Source: Flavobacteriales bacterium
GTDB lineage: Bacteria > Bacteroidota > Bacteroidia > Flavobacteriales_F > PHOS-HE28
Assembly: GCA_016703005.1 (NCBI GenBank)
Contig: JADJCX010000031.1
Span: 62,001 to 126,000, forward strand
Length of the DNA: 64,000 nucleotides
Reading direction: 5' to 3'
Part shown: positions 8,896-19,393 of the stretch, piece by piece
Layout: each line of letters starts with the position of its first letter
Numbering within the stretch: position 1 is the stretch's first letter
Notes under the pieces: generated by a model
Database searches by the model: none
Told to the model about the DNA's origin: nothing
The model's input: only the letters and a program-made list of their open reading frames with translations
Position numbers and translations under genes: made by a program

Positions 8896-11800
8896 ATGCG
8901 CCGCATTTTGTTCCTCTGCTCTGTGATCGTTACGATCATCGCTTGCAACACCAAGAAGAAATCGCTCACACTGGATATGACCGACCCGGATCCTCGTTGG
9001 GCGCGTATTGATTCACTTGAGAGCATTGGCCAGTATGCCGATGCGCTGACCGCAACCGAGGTGATCGTGCAAGAGGCGCGTGGCCAAGGCAACTGGCGCG
9101 ACGAGTTCCGCGCACTGATGCGCCGCGCCGCGCAGCAAGGCATGACCGGCGTGGATGCGTACACCGTGATCGCACAATTGGAAGAACGCACCGCAAGCAC
9201 GGGATATCCGCTGAAGCAACTGCTGCATTCCGTTGTTGCCGAGCGCTATTGGCAGCAGTACGAGAACAACCGCTGGACGATCCTGGAACGGACCAACACG
9301 GAAATAGTCACATCGAGCGCAGTCGAGATGCCCGACCCCGCCACATGGACTCAACAGCAATACATGCAGAAGGTGATCACGGAGTTCCGCGCCTCGCTCG
9401 ATCCGCATGATTCGCTTGCAACCACCCCAACGGAAGCACTCGCCGATCTCCTGCAAACACCCCTCTCCACTGGAGAGGGGAAGGAGGTGAGGCCGACGCT
9501 CTTCGACATCCTCGCTCACCGCGCCCTTGAAGTCTTCCGCAACACCGAGACCCGTCTTGCCGAGCCTTCGTGGGGTTTCAAGATGAGCGACCCGCGCGCC
9601 TTCGCGCTGTTCGAGGACTTCGCGAACAAACCGTTCTGGCATCGCGACAGCACCAGTTGGGAATTCCAAGCGCTGCGCCTGCACCAGCAACTGGAGAAGC
9701 TGCACCTGAGCGAAGCAACGCCCGATGCGCTGGTGGATGTCGCGCTTGCGCGGCTTTCGTTCGTCCGGGAACGCAGCACCCTCGTCAATAAGGACAGCCT
9801 CTATCTGCAGGCGCTTACAACCCTCAACTCGCGCGTACCCAACGATGCCTGTGGCGCGGAAGTGATACACGCCATTGCGAGCTGGTACGTGGAGCAAGGG
9901 GCGCAGTACAACAGGTTGGTGGGTGATGCCTGGAAGTGGGAGAAAAAGACCGCGCGCGATCTATGCGGTGCCGCGATCGCGAAGTTCCCGGGTCGCTCGG
10001 TGCCAAGAACTGCGCGGCACTGAAGGCTCGGCTGGAGCAGCCTGCGTTGCAATTGCATGCTGAGGAGGCGGTGTTGCCGAATGCTCCCTTGCGTATAGCG
10101 CTGGACTACACGAACACCAAACAAGTGTGGTTGCGCGTGGTGGAAGATCGCGTGACGATCAATGGCCCGCAGCAAGAAGGCCGCGACGAATGGTTGTTGA
10201 AGCAGAAGCCCATCAAAGAGTGGAGTGTGACACTGCCTGATGATGGTGACATGAATGCACACGTGATCGAGTTGCCGGCGGAGGGATTGACGTATGGACA
10301 CTACACGATACTCGTGAGCAATGCCCCAACGTTCACCAGGCGTGCGGATGTGATCACGCATGCATCGTTCTGGTCCACACAGTTGTCCACATCGCAACGG
10401 AACAAGGCCAGCGAGCTGGAACTGCTTGTCCTTGATCGCAGCAACGGCGCACCCGTTGCGAACGCCAAGGCTATTGCCCACGGCCAACAGTACAACGGCC
10501 GCGAGAACGGCTGGAGCAAGCTGCACGAAACCACGACGAACGCCGAAGGTTCCGCGACACTTGCACATCGCACTGACAACTGGAACCTCATCTGGGAATT
10601 GTCGCTAGGCGAGGACAGCTACATCACTGATGCATGGAGGTTATACCTGATCGTGTCGGTGTGCTCGGCCCCCAACTCCGAACGTTCCTCTTCACCGATC
10701 GCGCCATTTACCGCCCAGGCCAACCGATCGAGTTCAAGGGCGTCGCAACGGTGAAGAACGGCAAGACAACGGAGGTGCGAGCGAGCATCAAAACACAGGT
10801 CCGGCTCTTCGACGCGAATGGAGAGTTGGTGGATTCGCTGAACGTCACCACCGACAGCTATGGTTCCTTCAAAGGCAAGTTCACCGTGCCGGGCGGGCTC
10901 ACGGGTAGTATGCGGCTGGAAGAAGCCAACGGAAGTCAACACTTCCAAGTGGAAGAGTACAAGCGACCCACATTCGAAGTGGTCTTCGATCCGGTGACCG
11001 CAACGCCCAAGCTGGAGCAAGAAGCCGAGGTGACCGGAATGGCCAAGAGCTACGCCGGAGTTCCACTGGACGGTGCACAGGTGAAATGGATCGTGACACG
11101 CCAAGCGCGGATGCCGTGGTGGTGCGGTTGGGGATGGCGTGGTTTCCCGGGCTGGGGAAGATCAACCGAGATCGCAAGTGGCACAACGGAAACGGATGCG
11201 ACCGGCAAGTACACTGTGAAGTTCCTGGCCACTGCCGATGTATCGTTACCGCGCGCTGCGGATCCAACGTTCACCTATTTGGTTGAAGCGAGCATCACCG
11301 ACATCAACGGCGAAACACAAAGCAGTAACACATCACTGAATGTCGGCTATCGCAGCATCGACATTGCATTGAATGATGGCGAGAACATCGATCGCAGCGT
11401 TGTGGACAGTCTCGATGTCCGCATCCAGAACCTCAATGGCCAGGACGTGGATGTGCCAATGGAAGTGCGCATCCACGAACTGATCGCTCCCGCTGGAATG
11501 CCGGAAGTCGCGCGGTTGTGGGAACGTCCTGACCGCGTGCTTGATGGCGAGCCAGCCTTCGATCCAACGCGCGACGACCCCACGCAATGGAAGGTGAAGA
11601 CTTCCGTCATCGAGCGCACGGCTTATCGCGCGAACAAGAAGCAATTAGTACTCGCCGGTATCAAGGATTGGCCGGTCGGCAGCTACCTCATCGAGGTCAT
11701 CGCCAAGGATGCCGACGGCAACGAATTGAAAGCGAAAAAGCACGTCACGCTCTTCGATCCCGAGATCCAGAATACCGGCTTCGTCAACGAACCATTCCAC

Positions 11801-14800
11801 GTCCAACAGGTCGCGCGCTCCCCTCTCCTTGGGAGAGGGGCCGGGGGTGAGGTCGAACCCGGCGAGAAGGCAACCCTCCTCATCAGCACCGCCCTCCCCG
11901 AAGCCAATGTGTTGATGGAGATCGAGCGCGATGGGATCATCACCGCCAAGCGATGGTTCAAATTGAACAACGGCCAGCAGCGCGTGGAGATCCCCGTGAT
12001 GGAAGAAGATCGCGGCGGCTTCGCCGTTCACTTCCTATGTGTGGAACGCGGGCGTTCGCACCAAGAGACGCAGCACATAGCAGTGCCGTGGACCAACAAA
12101 CAACTGCAAGTGCAGTGGAGCACTTTCCGCGACAAGCTGCTACCGGGCGCTAAGGAAGAATGGCGTTTGAAGATCACCGGCCCGAAGGGAGAGAAAGTCG
12201 CGGCGCAGTTGCTCGCGGGCATGTACGATGCTTCGCTCGATCACTTTGTGCAGCATGATTGGGACATGAGCATTTGGGGCGGCAACTACCCGCGAATGGG
12301 ATGGGGTCGTGTGGAGCCCTTCGGCGAGAGTAATGGGCAACAGATCTGGCGCGAGGTGGTTCTGCCAGTGGATAGTGCGCGTACTTATCCGTGGCTGAAT
12401 ACTTACAGTTGGGGTGGCCGTTACGGCTGGGGGCGAGGTTCGCGTGCCGGCGGGACATACATGTATTTAGACGGGGCTGCAATGGATGGCGATGCGGTCA
12501 ATAACCGACTTGAGGCTGGGAACATTGCGTTTCTACCTGCCGTGGGTGGAGAAGCGGATCTGGCACAATACACCCAAGTGGTTCCCGGAGCCGTGTTCAC
12601 CGATAAGAAAGAGGTCACGTCAGAGGATGAAAAGTCAACTGCCAACAACCGGGAGCCTGCCCGCACCGACTTCCGCGAAACCGCTTTCTTCTTCCCCGAC
12701 CTGCTCACGGACAAAGACGGCAGCATCGTGTTGCGCTTCACCGTGCCGGATGCGCTTACGCGTTGGAGGTTGATGGGCTTGGCGCACACGCAAGACCTCA
12801 AGCTCGCGCAGTTCACCAAGGAGACGGTTACTCAGAAGCCATTGATGGTAACGCCCAACCTGCCGCGCTTTTTGCGCGCAGGCGATCGCATCACGCTCAC
12901 TGCGAAAGTCTCGGCACTTGAAGGAACGAAGCAACAAGGGAGCGCATCGCTCGACCTGTTCGACCCCTACACGAATGCCTTGGTAGGTGCATCGTTCGGC
13001 CTCAAGAGCACAGTACGATTCTTCTCCGTTGCCCCGGGGCAAAGTGCGAACGTGAGTTGGGACATCGTGGTACCGGAAGGGGTGGATGTGGTGAGCGTGC
13101 GCATCACTGCCAACGCGGCCGGTCATTCCGACGGAGAGGAGAAACCCCTTCCGATACTCACCGATAAAGTGCTTGTCACCGAGAGCCTGCCACTATGGAG
13201 CAGCAAGGCCGGAACGAAGACGTTCACACTGGAGAAGCTGAAGAACAACACGAGCACCACGCTCAAGCACCAGTCGCTGAAGCTCGAGTACACGCCGAAT
13301 CCAGCATGGTACGCGGTGCAAGCATTGCCGTACCTGATGGAGTTCCCGCACGAGTGCGCCGAGCAGACCTTCAGCCGCTATTACGCCAATGCATTGGCCG
13401 CACACATTGTCGCTGAGCGGCCCGCGATCAAGCAAGTATTTGAAACAATGGAAACAGTCCGGTCCGGCCGCGTTCTCCAGCGCATTGGAGAAGAACACCG
13501 ACCTGAAGAACATCATCCTTGCGGAAACACCCTGGGTGATCAACGCCAAGAGCGACCGCGAGCGCAAAGAGCGCATCGCGCTGCTCTTCGACATGGAACG
13601 TATGGCCGGCGAGGAAGCCATTGCATTGAAGAAGTTGCGCGACATGCAATTGCCCAACGGCGCATGGCCTTGGTGGAGCGGTATGCGTGAAAGCAGGTAC
13701 ATCACGCAGCACATCGTTGCCGGTTTCGGGCACTTGGAGGGACTTGGCGCCGCCGATCTGCGCCCGGACGGACAAACACAGGCGATGCTGCAGAACGCTG
13801 TGCAGTGGCTCGATGCTGAGGTGGATCGCGACTATCGCGAGCTGGTGAAGCGCACCAAGAAGGAGGACATGGAGAAGTACGTGCCCAATGGCGCGGACAT
13901 TCATTTCCTCTACGCGCGTAGTTTTTTTCCTCGCTGGCCGATCGATGGAGCGACGAGTACGGCTACGGATTTCTACAAGCAACGACTTGCTGCAACGTGG
14001 TTGAGCCATGGCTTGCAGGAGCAGGCGATGATCGCGCTCGCGCTACACCGCCTCGGCGACAGGTCGACCGCACAGTTGATCATGGAGTCGTTGACGCAAC
14101 GCGCAACACAAAGCGAAGAGCTGGGCATGCACTGGAAGAATTTCCAAGGCGGCTACGATTGGTGGCAGTTCCCTGCCGAAACGCACGCGCTGATGATCGA
14201 GGCCTTCCTCGAAGTGGCCAATGATGCGGCCAGCGTGAACGCGTTGCGCACCTACATGTTGAAGTTGAAGCAGACCACAGACTGGAAGACCACTAAAGCC
14301 ACAGCCGAGGCGTGCTATGCATTACTGCTTACCGGAAGCGATTGGCTGGGCGATGACGACGCGATCGCGATCAAAGTCGGTGGAGCTGAGGTGAGGGCGG
14401 ACAAGAAAGAAGCTGGTTCTGGCGCTCTCGAGAAGACATGGTCCAGCGCCGAGGTGAAACCATCAATGGGCGATGTCATCATCACCTCAACCGCCGACAA
14501 ACCTTCTTGGGGTGCACTGCACTGGCAGTACTTTGAGCAGATGGACAAGGTGACGCCACGCGAAAGTCCGTTCAGCATCAAGAAGGAAGTGATGCTTACA
14601 GAACAGACCGACGCCGGTCCGCGGTTGATCTTGCTGGACAAGTCGCGTGCGCTGAAGGCAGGAGACAAACTCACCGTTCGCATCGAACTACGCACCGATC
14701 GCTACGCGGACTACGTGCACATGAAAGACCTGCGTGCGGCGGGACTGGAGCCGACCGAAGCGATCAGCGGGTACAAGTACCAAGGTGGACTTGGTTACTA

Positions 14801-14990
14801 CCAGAGCATCCGCGATGCGAGCATGAACTTCTTCTTCGATCGCATTGCGCCGGGCACCTATGTGTTCGAGTATGCATTGCGTGTAACGCACGCTGGGGAT
14901 TTCAGCAATGGCATCACCACGGCCATGTGCATGTATGCTCCTGAGTTCTCAAGCCACAGTAGTGGAACGCGGATCGAAGTACTGAAGTAG
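8896..14990 (+). CDS. alpha-2-macroglobulin family lipoprotein, broken by three frameshifts
   Basis: Bacterial A2M proteins are periplasmic protease-trapping proteins. The chain is about 2,030 residues. It starts with a lipoprotein signal (MRRILFLCSVIVTIIAC, lipobox Cys 17). An MG2-like domain follows (RTFLFTDRAIYRPGQPIEFKG). Next comes the A2M core (RETAFFFPDLLTDKDGS, then DALTRWRLMGLAHT). The thioester-position motif is PHECAEQTFSRYYAN, which fits C-x-E-Q. The alpha-alpha toroid (LPNGAWPWWSGM) and C-terminal MG10-like end (FSNGITTAMCMYAPEF) follow. The frame shifts near 9990 (FPG/SLGAKN), 10640 (RLY/PDRVGV) and 13445 (VFET/WKQSG). Everything reads through when single bases are restored, so sequencing error is likely. 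Two palindromic elements are inserted in frame. Confidence 0.85.
9460..9492. repeat. palindromic REP-like element, in frame in the A2M gene
   Basis: CCCCTCTCC (9460-9468), loop act, GGAGAGGGG (9472-9480), tail aaggaggtgagg. Encodes PLSTGEGKEVR in the host reading frame. Stem identical to the copy at 8594. Confidence 0.8.
11820..11852. repeat. palindromic REP-like element, second copy in the A2M gene
   Basis: CCCCTCTCC (11820-11828), loop ttg, GGAGAGGGG (11832-11840), tail ccgggggtgagg. Encodes SPLLGRGAGGEV in the host frame, a different frame of the element from the copies at 8594 and 9460. Confidence 0.8.
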
Positions 14991-14993
14991 CTG

Positions 14994-15023
14994 CCTTCTC
15001 CACTGGAGAAGGGCCGGGGATGA
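14994..15023. repeat. palindromic REP-like element, intergenic copy
   Basis: CCTTCTCC (14994-15001), loop act, GGAGAAGG (15005-15012), tail gccggggatgagg. It has a compensatory change in the stem (C:G to T:A on both arms), so the hairpin is preserved. It lies just after the A2M stop. Confidence 0.75.
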
Positions 15024-15040
15024 GGCTATACTTTCGCGGC

Positions 15041-15565
15041 ATGAAGTCCTCGATCCTATGCATCGCGATGCTCGCGCTTTTTGCGGCCTGCGGCCGAAGC
15101 GGCGGCAGTTCTGCGGACACTCCACCGGCCGATAGCACAGCAAAAACGCAGCAGGTTTCAGCAAGCGTGCTCGACTTGTCGCAGTTCGATATGCCCCTGC
15201 TCGTGAACGTACCCGAGAAAGGCGTCGCACCGCTTGCCGTCATGAACGAAGAATTGGGCCAGTTAGAAGTGCGCGCAGGCGATCACTTCGGACTCGCCAT
15301 CAAGGAAATGGAGCCCGATTTCCCCCGGCTCAAAGCTGATCTTGAACGCGACATGCTGTTGAAGAACACTATCGTGCAGGAGGCGCCGGAACTATTGCTC
15401 TACCGTAGTGAGTATCCGAATGAAGCTGGTGTGTTCATGCACTTCATGCAGATGGTGAAGTCGGGCGCACGCACTTTCGTGGTGGAGGACCTCCAGAACG
15501 GTCGCTTCAACGAAGCCGACGCCAAAGAGATGATTGCAGCGGTTATGCCCAAACCGGTTTCGTGA
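15041..15565 (+). CDS. lipoprotein of unknown function
   Basis: A 174-residue protein with a lipoprotein signal (MKSSILCIAMLALFAAC, lipobox Cys 17) and a Gly/Ser/Thr linker. A globular part follows with MPLLVNVPEKGVAPLAVMNE and LEVRAGDHFGLAIKEME. No family was recognised. The start at 15041 is preferred over one seven codons upstream, because it gives a clean signal peptide. A promoter-like TATACTTTCG lies about 8 nt upstream. Its stop overlaps the next start by one base (TGATG), so the two are co-transcribed. Confidence 0.7.
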   Translation: MKSSILCIAMLALFAACGRSGGSSADTPPADSTAKTQQVSASVLDLSQFDMPLLVNVPEKGVAPLAVMNEELGQLEVRAGDHFGLAIKEMEPDFPRLKADLERDMLLKNTIVQEAPELLLYRSEYPNEAGVFMHFMQMVKSGARTFVVEDLQNGRFNEADAKEMIAAVMPKPVS

Positions 15566-16173
15566 TGTTCGCCCTGCGCGTCGTCGTCGTTTTGGTCTTG
15601 AGCATTTCCGCGTTGGTGCTGCAGGCCCAGGACACCATTGTTTGGCGAGACAGCCTCGATGCCTATTGGGCGCGGATGGATGCGGAATTCGCTGATAGTG
15701 CACATTCACCGCTGAAGTCCGAGGACAGGCAAGTGTTCGAGCATCTGCATCGATTTCCGGCCGAACACAGCTATTGCGTTGAAGCGACGTTCTCTGCTGT
15801 AGCGCATGCGGAGCCGTTCGCTATGAAGACCAGCACCACCCGTATGCCCATGTACAAAGTGCACGGCACGCTGACTTTTCAACTCGGAGACAGGGAATTC
15901 AGCCTGCCAGTGTACGAGAACGCCGTCCCGAACCCGGCGTATGCTTATCATCTGTTCCTGCCGTTCACCGACCTCACCAACGGGGAAGAATCCTATGGCG
16001 GGGGTAGATACCTGGATCTGCAAGCTCCCCTCGGCCCAACGGTGATCGTCGACTTCAACAAGGCCTACAATCCCTACTGTGCCTACAACGACCGGTATAG
16101 TTGCCCGATCCCACCCATCGAGAATCACGTGGATGCGGAAGTGAGGGCTGGTGTGCTCAAGTTCCACGATTGA
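15565..16173 (+). CDS. DUF1684 family protein
   Basis: A 202-residue secreted protein with an N-terminal signal segment (FALRVVVVLVLSISALVLQAQ). The body carries the DUF1684 signature: FLPFTDLTNGEESYGGGRYLDL, followed by IVDFNKAYNPYCAYNDRYSCP, PPIENHVDAEVRAGVL. Family function is unknown. The ATG at 15565 overlaps the TGA of the lipoprotein. A GTG three bases upstream is also in frame. The pair probably works together at the cell envelope (inference from overlap). Confidence 0.85.
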   Translation: MFALRVVVVLVLSISALVLQAQDTIVWRDSLDAYWARMDAEFADSAHSPLKSEDRQVFEHLHRFPAEHSYCVEATFSAVAHAEPFAMKTSTTRMPMYKVHGTLTFQLGDREFSLPVYENAVPNPAYAYHLFLPFTDLTNGEESYGGGRYLDLQAPLGPTVIVDFNKAYNPYCAYNDRYSCPIPPIENHVDAEVRAGVLKFHD

Positions 16174-16308
16174 GCCCGAGGAGGGGTTGGCGACGAATAT
16201 TCGTTTTCGCCCGACGGGGAGGGCCCAGGCCTCGACCGAAACACTTGACCGCTCTTGCCAAGGCTGACTCCGCCGATTAGATTTGGCACCCTCAAAAGGG
16301 AAATACTC

Positions 16309-17112
16309 ATGGCAACACTGCTCCGCTCCGTTGTTTTCTCCGCGTTCTCTGCGGTGGTTCTAGCATCCGCCTCAGCGGGAACGGTCGTTGTCGAGGGCCA
16401 TTACCAAGGCAAGAATTTGTTCGTGCAGAATCCGTTCAGTGAAGCTGGTGTCGGTTTCTGCGTGTACGAAGTGACGGTGAATGACCTGATCGCCACGGAC
16501 GAGATCAACAGCAGTGCCTTCGAGATCGACCTTGGCCTCTATAACCTGAAACCAGGCGCCGCCGTGTCGGTGAAGGTGAAGCACAAGGATGGTTGCAGCC
16601 CCACGATCCTGAACCCGGAGGTACTGCGCCCTAAAAGCACGTTCGATATCGTTAGCCAGAACGTGAGCAACGATGGTACCTACAAGTGGATCGCCACCAA
16701 TGAGACCGGTGAGCTCATGTACGTTGTCGAACAAAAGCGCTGGAACAAATGGGTGAAGTGTGGCGAAGTGATGGGCCTTGGTATCCCGGGTGAGCACAGC
16801 TATGAATTCAAGGTGACCGCGCACAGTGGCGAGAACACCTTCCGGGTGAAACAAGTGGACAGCACGAAACGACCGCGTTACAGCGAAGCTGTGAAGTTCA
16901 CGGATACGTCGATCGCCCCTGTGACCTTTACGCCGAGCAAGCCGAGCAAAGAGATCATGTTCAGCCGTGCAACGTTGTACGAGATCTTCGATCAGTATGG
17001 CAACATCGTGAAACGCGGCTATGCTGATAAAGTGGATGTGAGCACGATGAAGAAGGACCTCTACTACCTCAACTACGATGTGAAGATGGGGGAGACCTTC
17101 ATCAAGAAGTGA
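16309..17112 (+). CDS. secreted protein with YDxxGxxxxxG-type C-terminus
   Basis: A 267-residue protein with a signal peptide (MATLLRSVVFSAFSAVVLASASA). Beta-rich domains follow (TVVVEGHYQGKNLFVQNPFS). The C-terminus is LYEIFDQYGNIVKRGY, then VDVSTMKKDLYYLNYD and ETFIKK. That ending is a variant of a C-terminal domain common in secreted Bacteroidota proteins and looks related to T9SS sorting domains (inference). The start at 16309 is chosen because it opens a clean signal peptide. A hairpin terminator follows. Confidence 0.7.
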   Translation: MATLLRSVVFSAFSAVVLASASAGTVVVEGHYQGKNLFVQNPFSEAGVGFCVYEVTVNDLIATDEINSSAFEIDLGLYNLKPGAAVSVKVKHKDGCSPTILNPEVLRPKSTFDIVSQNVSNDGTYKWIATNETGELMYVVEQKRWNKWVKCGEVMGLGIPGEHSYEFKVTAHSGENTFRVKQVDSTKRPRYSEAVKFTDTSIAPVTFTPSKPSKEIMFSRATLYEIFDQYGNIVKRGYADKVDVSTMKKDLYYLNYDVKMGETFIKK

Positions 17113-17136
17113 CCCCGTTCAACTGACCACTATTCC

Positions 17137-17178
17137 AAGACCCTGTCACCCGGCGCGTTGCGAAGGGGGCAGGGTCTT
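17137..17178 (+). terminator. rho-independent-like terminator
   Basis: AAGACCCTG (17137-17145) pairs with CAGGGTCTT (17170-17178) across a 24-nt loop, followed by gttctta. It lies 25 bp after the secreted-protein stop and before the next gene. Confidence 0.5.
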
Positions 17179-17195
17179 GTTCTTACAGAAGCACC

Positions 17196-17600
17196 ATGAT
17201 CCGTGTTGAGCACATCGGCATTGCCGTAAAGGACTTGGCCACGGCCGAAGAGACGTATGCGAAACTGCTCGGTTCAGCGAGCTATAAGCGCGAGGCTGTG
17301 GAACGCGAAGGTGTGACCACGTCCTTCTTCCAAGTGGGTCCGAACAAAGTGGAGCTTCTGGAAAGCACTTCACCGGATGGGCCGATCGCGAAGGCCATCG
17401 AGAAGCGCGGCGAAGGATTGCACCACATTGCGTTCGAGGTCGCCGACATCAGGAAGGAGATGGAGCGATTACGGGCCGAGGGCTTTCAGCTACTGAGCGA
17501 GGAACCGAAGACAGGCGCAGACAACAAACTCGTGTGCTTCGTGCATCCGAAGAGCGCGAACGGGGTGTCGATCGAGTTGACCCAAGAGATCCTTGGCTGA
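17196..17600 (+). CDS. mce: methylmalonyl-CoA epimerase
   Basis: Interconverts (2R)- and (2S)-methylmalonyl-CoA in propionate or succinyl-CoA metabolism. It has 134 residues, the usual length of this vicinal oxygen chelate protein. Visible motifs are VEHIGIAVKDLATAE (metal His near residue 6), FFQVGPNKVELLES, GEGLHHIAFEVADI (second metal His) and VCFVHPKSANGVSIELTQ (metal Glu). The start ATG at 17196 gives the standard N-terminus MIRVEHIGIAV. It is convergent with lspA, with only 6 bp between the inferred stops. Confidence 0.93.
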   Translation: MIRVEHIGIAVKDLATAEETYAKLLGSASYKREAVEREGVTTSFFQVGPNKVELLESTSPDGPIAKAIEKRGEGLHHIAFEVADIRKEMERLRAEGFQLLSEEPKTGADNKLVCFVHPKSANGVSIELTQEILG

Positions 17601-17606
17601 ACTGGC

Positions 17607-18354
17607 TCAACCCTCGGGGTCGACCGACCGATCCACCAACGGCCGCCCGCGCCGTCCATCGGATGCGCGGAGTTTCTTCGGATGCCGGCCGCGCCGGTGC
17701 AATGGTAGCGAACGGGAATTGGCCTTCGCGCACCGCATAGAAGCGCTTCTGAAAGAAGATCAGGCACGCCACGCCAACGGTTATTGATGCGTCGGCAATG
17801 TTGAAAATGGCGCTGAAGAACGTGAATGAACGCCCACCGACGAATGGGAACCAATCAGGATATCGGGCTTTTTCGACCAAGGGGAAGTAGAACATGTCCA
17901 CCACCGAGCCATGCAGGAAACTCGCATAACCCGGATAGGACAACTGTGCCATGCCGATGTACCCATCTGGATTGGTTGGCGTGGTTCCCATGTCCCAAAT
18001 AAGCCCATAGAACGCGCTATCGATGATGTTGCCCATGGCCCCAGCGAAGATCAGCGCCATACAGGCGATCAGGCCACGGTGCCGCTTTTGTGATACCAGT
18101 TTATGCAAGTACCACGCGATGCCGATGACAGCAACAATGCGGAAGAGGGTCAGCAGAAGCTTGCCCGTTTCACCCCCCCAAGAAAGCCCAAAGGCCATGC
18201 CCGGATTCTCGATGAACTGCAGCTTGCACCAATCCCCGATAAGCGGGATGACCTGGTGATAGGACATGTTCAGCTTCACCCAGAACTTCAGCCACTGGTC
18301 GGCGGTGAGCACCAACAGGATGATGATGATGGCGCGCTTCATTCCAAGTGGCAA
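17607..18354 (-). CDS. lspA: signal peptidase II (lipoprotein signal peptidase), C-terminal frameshift
   Basis: Membrane aspartyl protease that cleaves prolipoproteins at the lipobox. Four transmembrane segments and the family motifs are present: VLTADQWLKFWVK, FIENPGMAFGL, the catalytic GAMGNIIDSAFYG and FSAIFNIADASITVG. The sequenced frame overruns antisense into mce. In another frame the tail reads RGRPLVDRSVDPEG and stops at 17607-17609, so a one-base indel near 17650-17690 is likely. The start may be MPLGMKR (18354) or MKRAII (18342). Gene order ileS, DksA-like, lspA is conserved in Bacteroidota. Confidence 0.92.
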
Positions 18355-18417
18355 GTAACGGGTTGGCAGGTCGCGACCAAGTGGGCGGCCTTGCGGATCG
18401 CCACGCCCTGCTCGGCC

Positions 18418-19343
18418 TTAGCTGCTCATCTGCTGCTTGGCCTCAATGCTCAACGTGGCATGGGGCACAAGGCGCAGGCGGTCCTTACTGATCAGTTTTC
18501 CAGTGACCCGGCAGATACCATAGGTCTTGTTGCGGATACGCAACAGGGCATCTTCCAAGTGCTTGATGAACTTCTCTTGGCGGCTGGCCAATTGAGCGGT
18601 TTCCTCGCGGCTCAGCGTTTCGCTTCCATCCTCGATCATCTTGAAAGAAGGACTCGTGTCGTCCGTACCGTTGTTATCGGTGTTGGCCAGCGTTTGCTTC
18701 AGTAGGTCGTAGTCCTTTCGGGCCTCGTCCAGTTTCTTGTTGATGATGCCCTTGAACTCTTCGAGCTCTTCATCATTGTAGCGGGCGCGGTCGTCGATCT
18801 TCACGTTCTTGGCGATCTTGGCCATTGCTGGCCGTGGTGCTGGAAATGCTGGGCGCGAAACCTGTTTTACCACCGGAGGGGCCGATTTCACTGTCTCTTC
18901 TTTACCACCGCGATTGCGGATACGCTTGCGGGGCGCTGGGACCGGTTTTTCGACAGGGGGGGCAACAGCCTTGATCTCTTTTGCAGGGATGGCTTTTGCG
19001 GAGACGGGTTTTGGTGCGGGCACGCTGGGTTTTGGTGTGGGTTTGGCAACGACCGCCTTAACGGCTTTGGTCGGGGCCACCTTCACGGGCGCCTTCTTCG
19101 GCGCAGGTTTGGGCAGTGGTTTCTTTGGAGCGGCCTTCTTCACTACAGGCTTCGCTTTCGCAACAACTTTCTTCTCCGGCGCCTTCTTAGCGGGGAGGGT
19201 TTTTTTCACTGGCTTCTTGGCACCTTCTTGGCCGGGGCGGCCTTCTTCACGGGCTTACCCTTGGCAGCTTTGGCAACAGGCTTCTTGGCAACCGCCTTCT
19301 TGACCGGCTTGGCTGCTTTCTTGGGTGTAGGTTTCTTGGCCAT
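18418..19343 (-). CDS. DksA/TraR-like protein with Lys/Ala/Pro-rich N-terminal tail, frameshifted
   Basis: About 308 residues. The first 160 are histone-H1-like repeats of Lys, Ala, Pro and Val (MAKKPTPKKAAKPVKK). The last 130 hold a DksA-like coiled coil (YNDEELEEFKGIINKKLDEA) and the end YGICRVTGKLISKDRLR, VPHATLSIEAK. DksA binds RNA polymerase in the secondary channel. Here only the first of the four zinc cysteines remains. One base is missing near 19210, where AKKVP must join KKPVKKTLP. It sits between ileS and lspA. The long basic tail suggests added DNA or RNA affinity (inference). Confidence 0.8.
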
Positions 19344-19393
19344 AACGGGTACCCCTTTTGAAATTGATCGGCGAATATAGACGGATCCCCGCG

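Noticed and set aside
17449..17606. lspA extended antisense into mce
   Set aside because: The extra residues are not family-like; a one-base shift gives a natural stop at 17607-17609.
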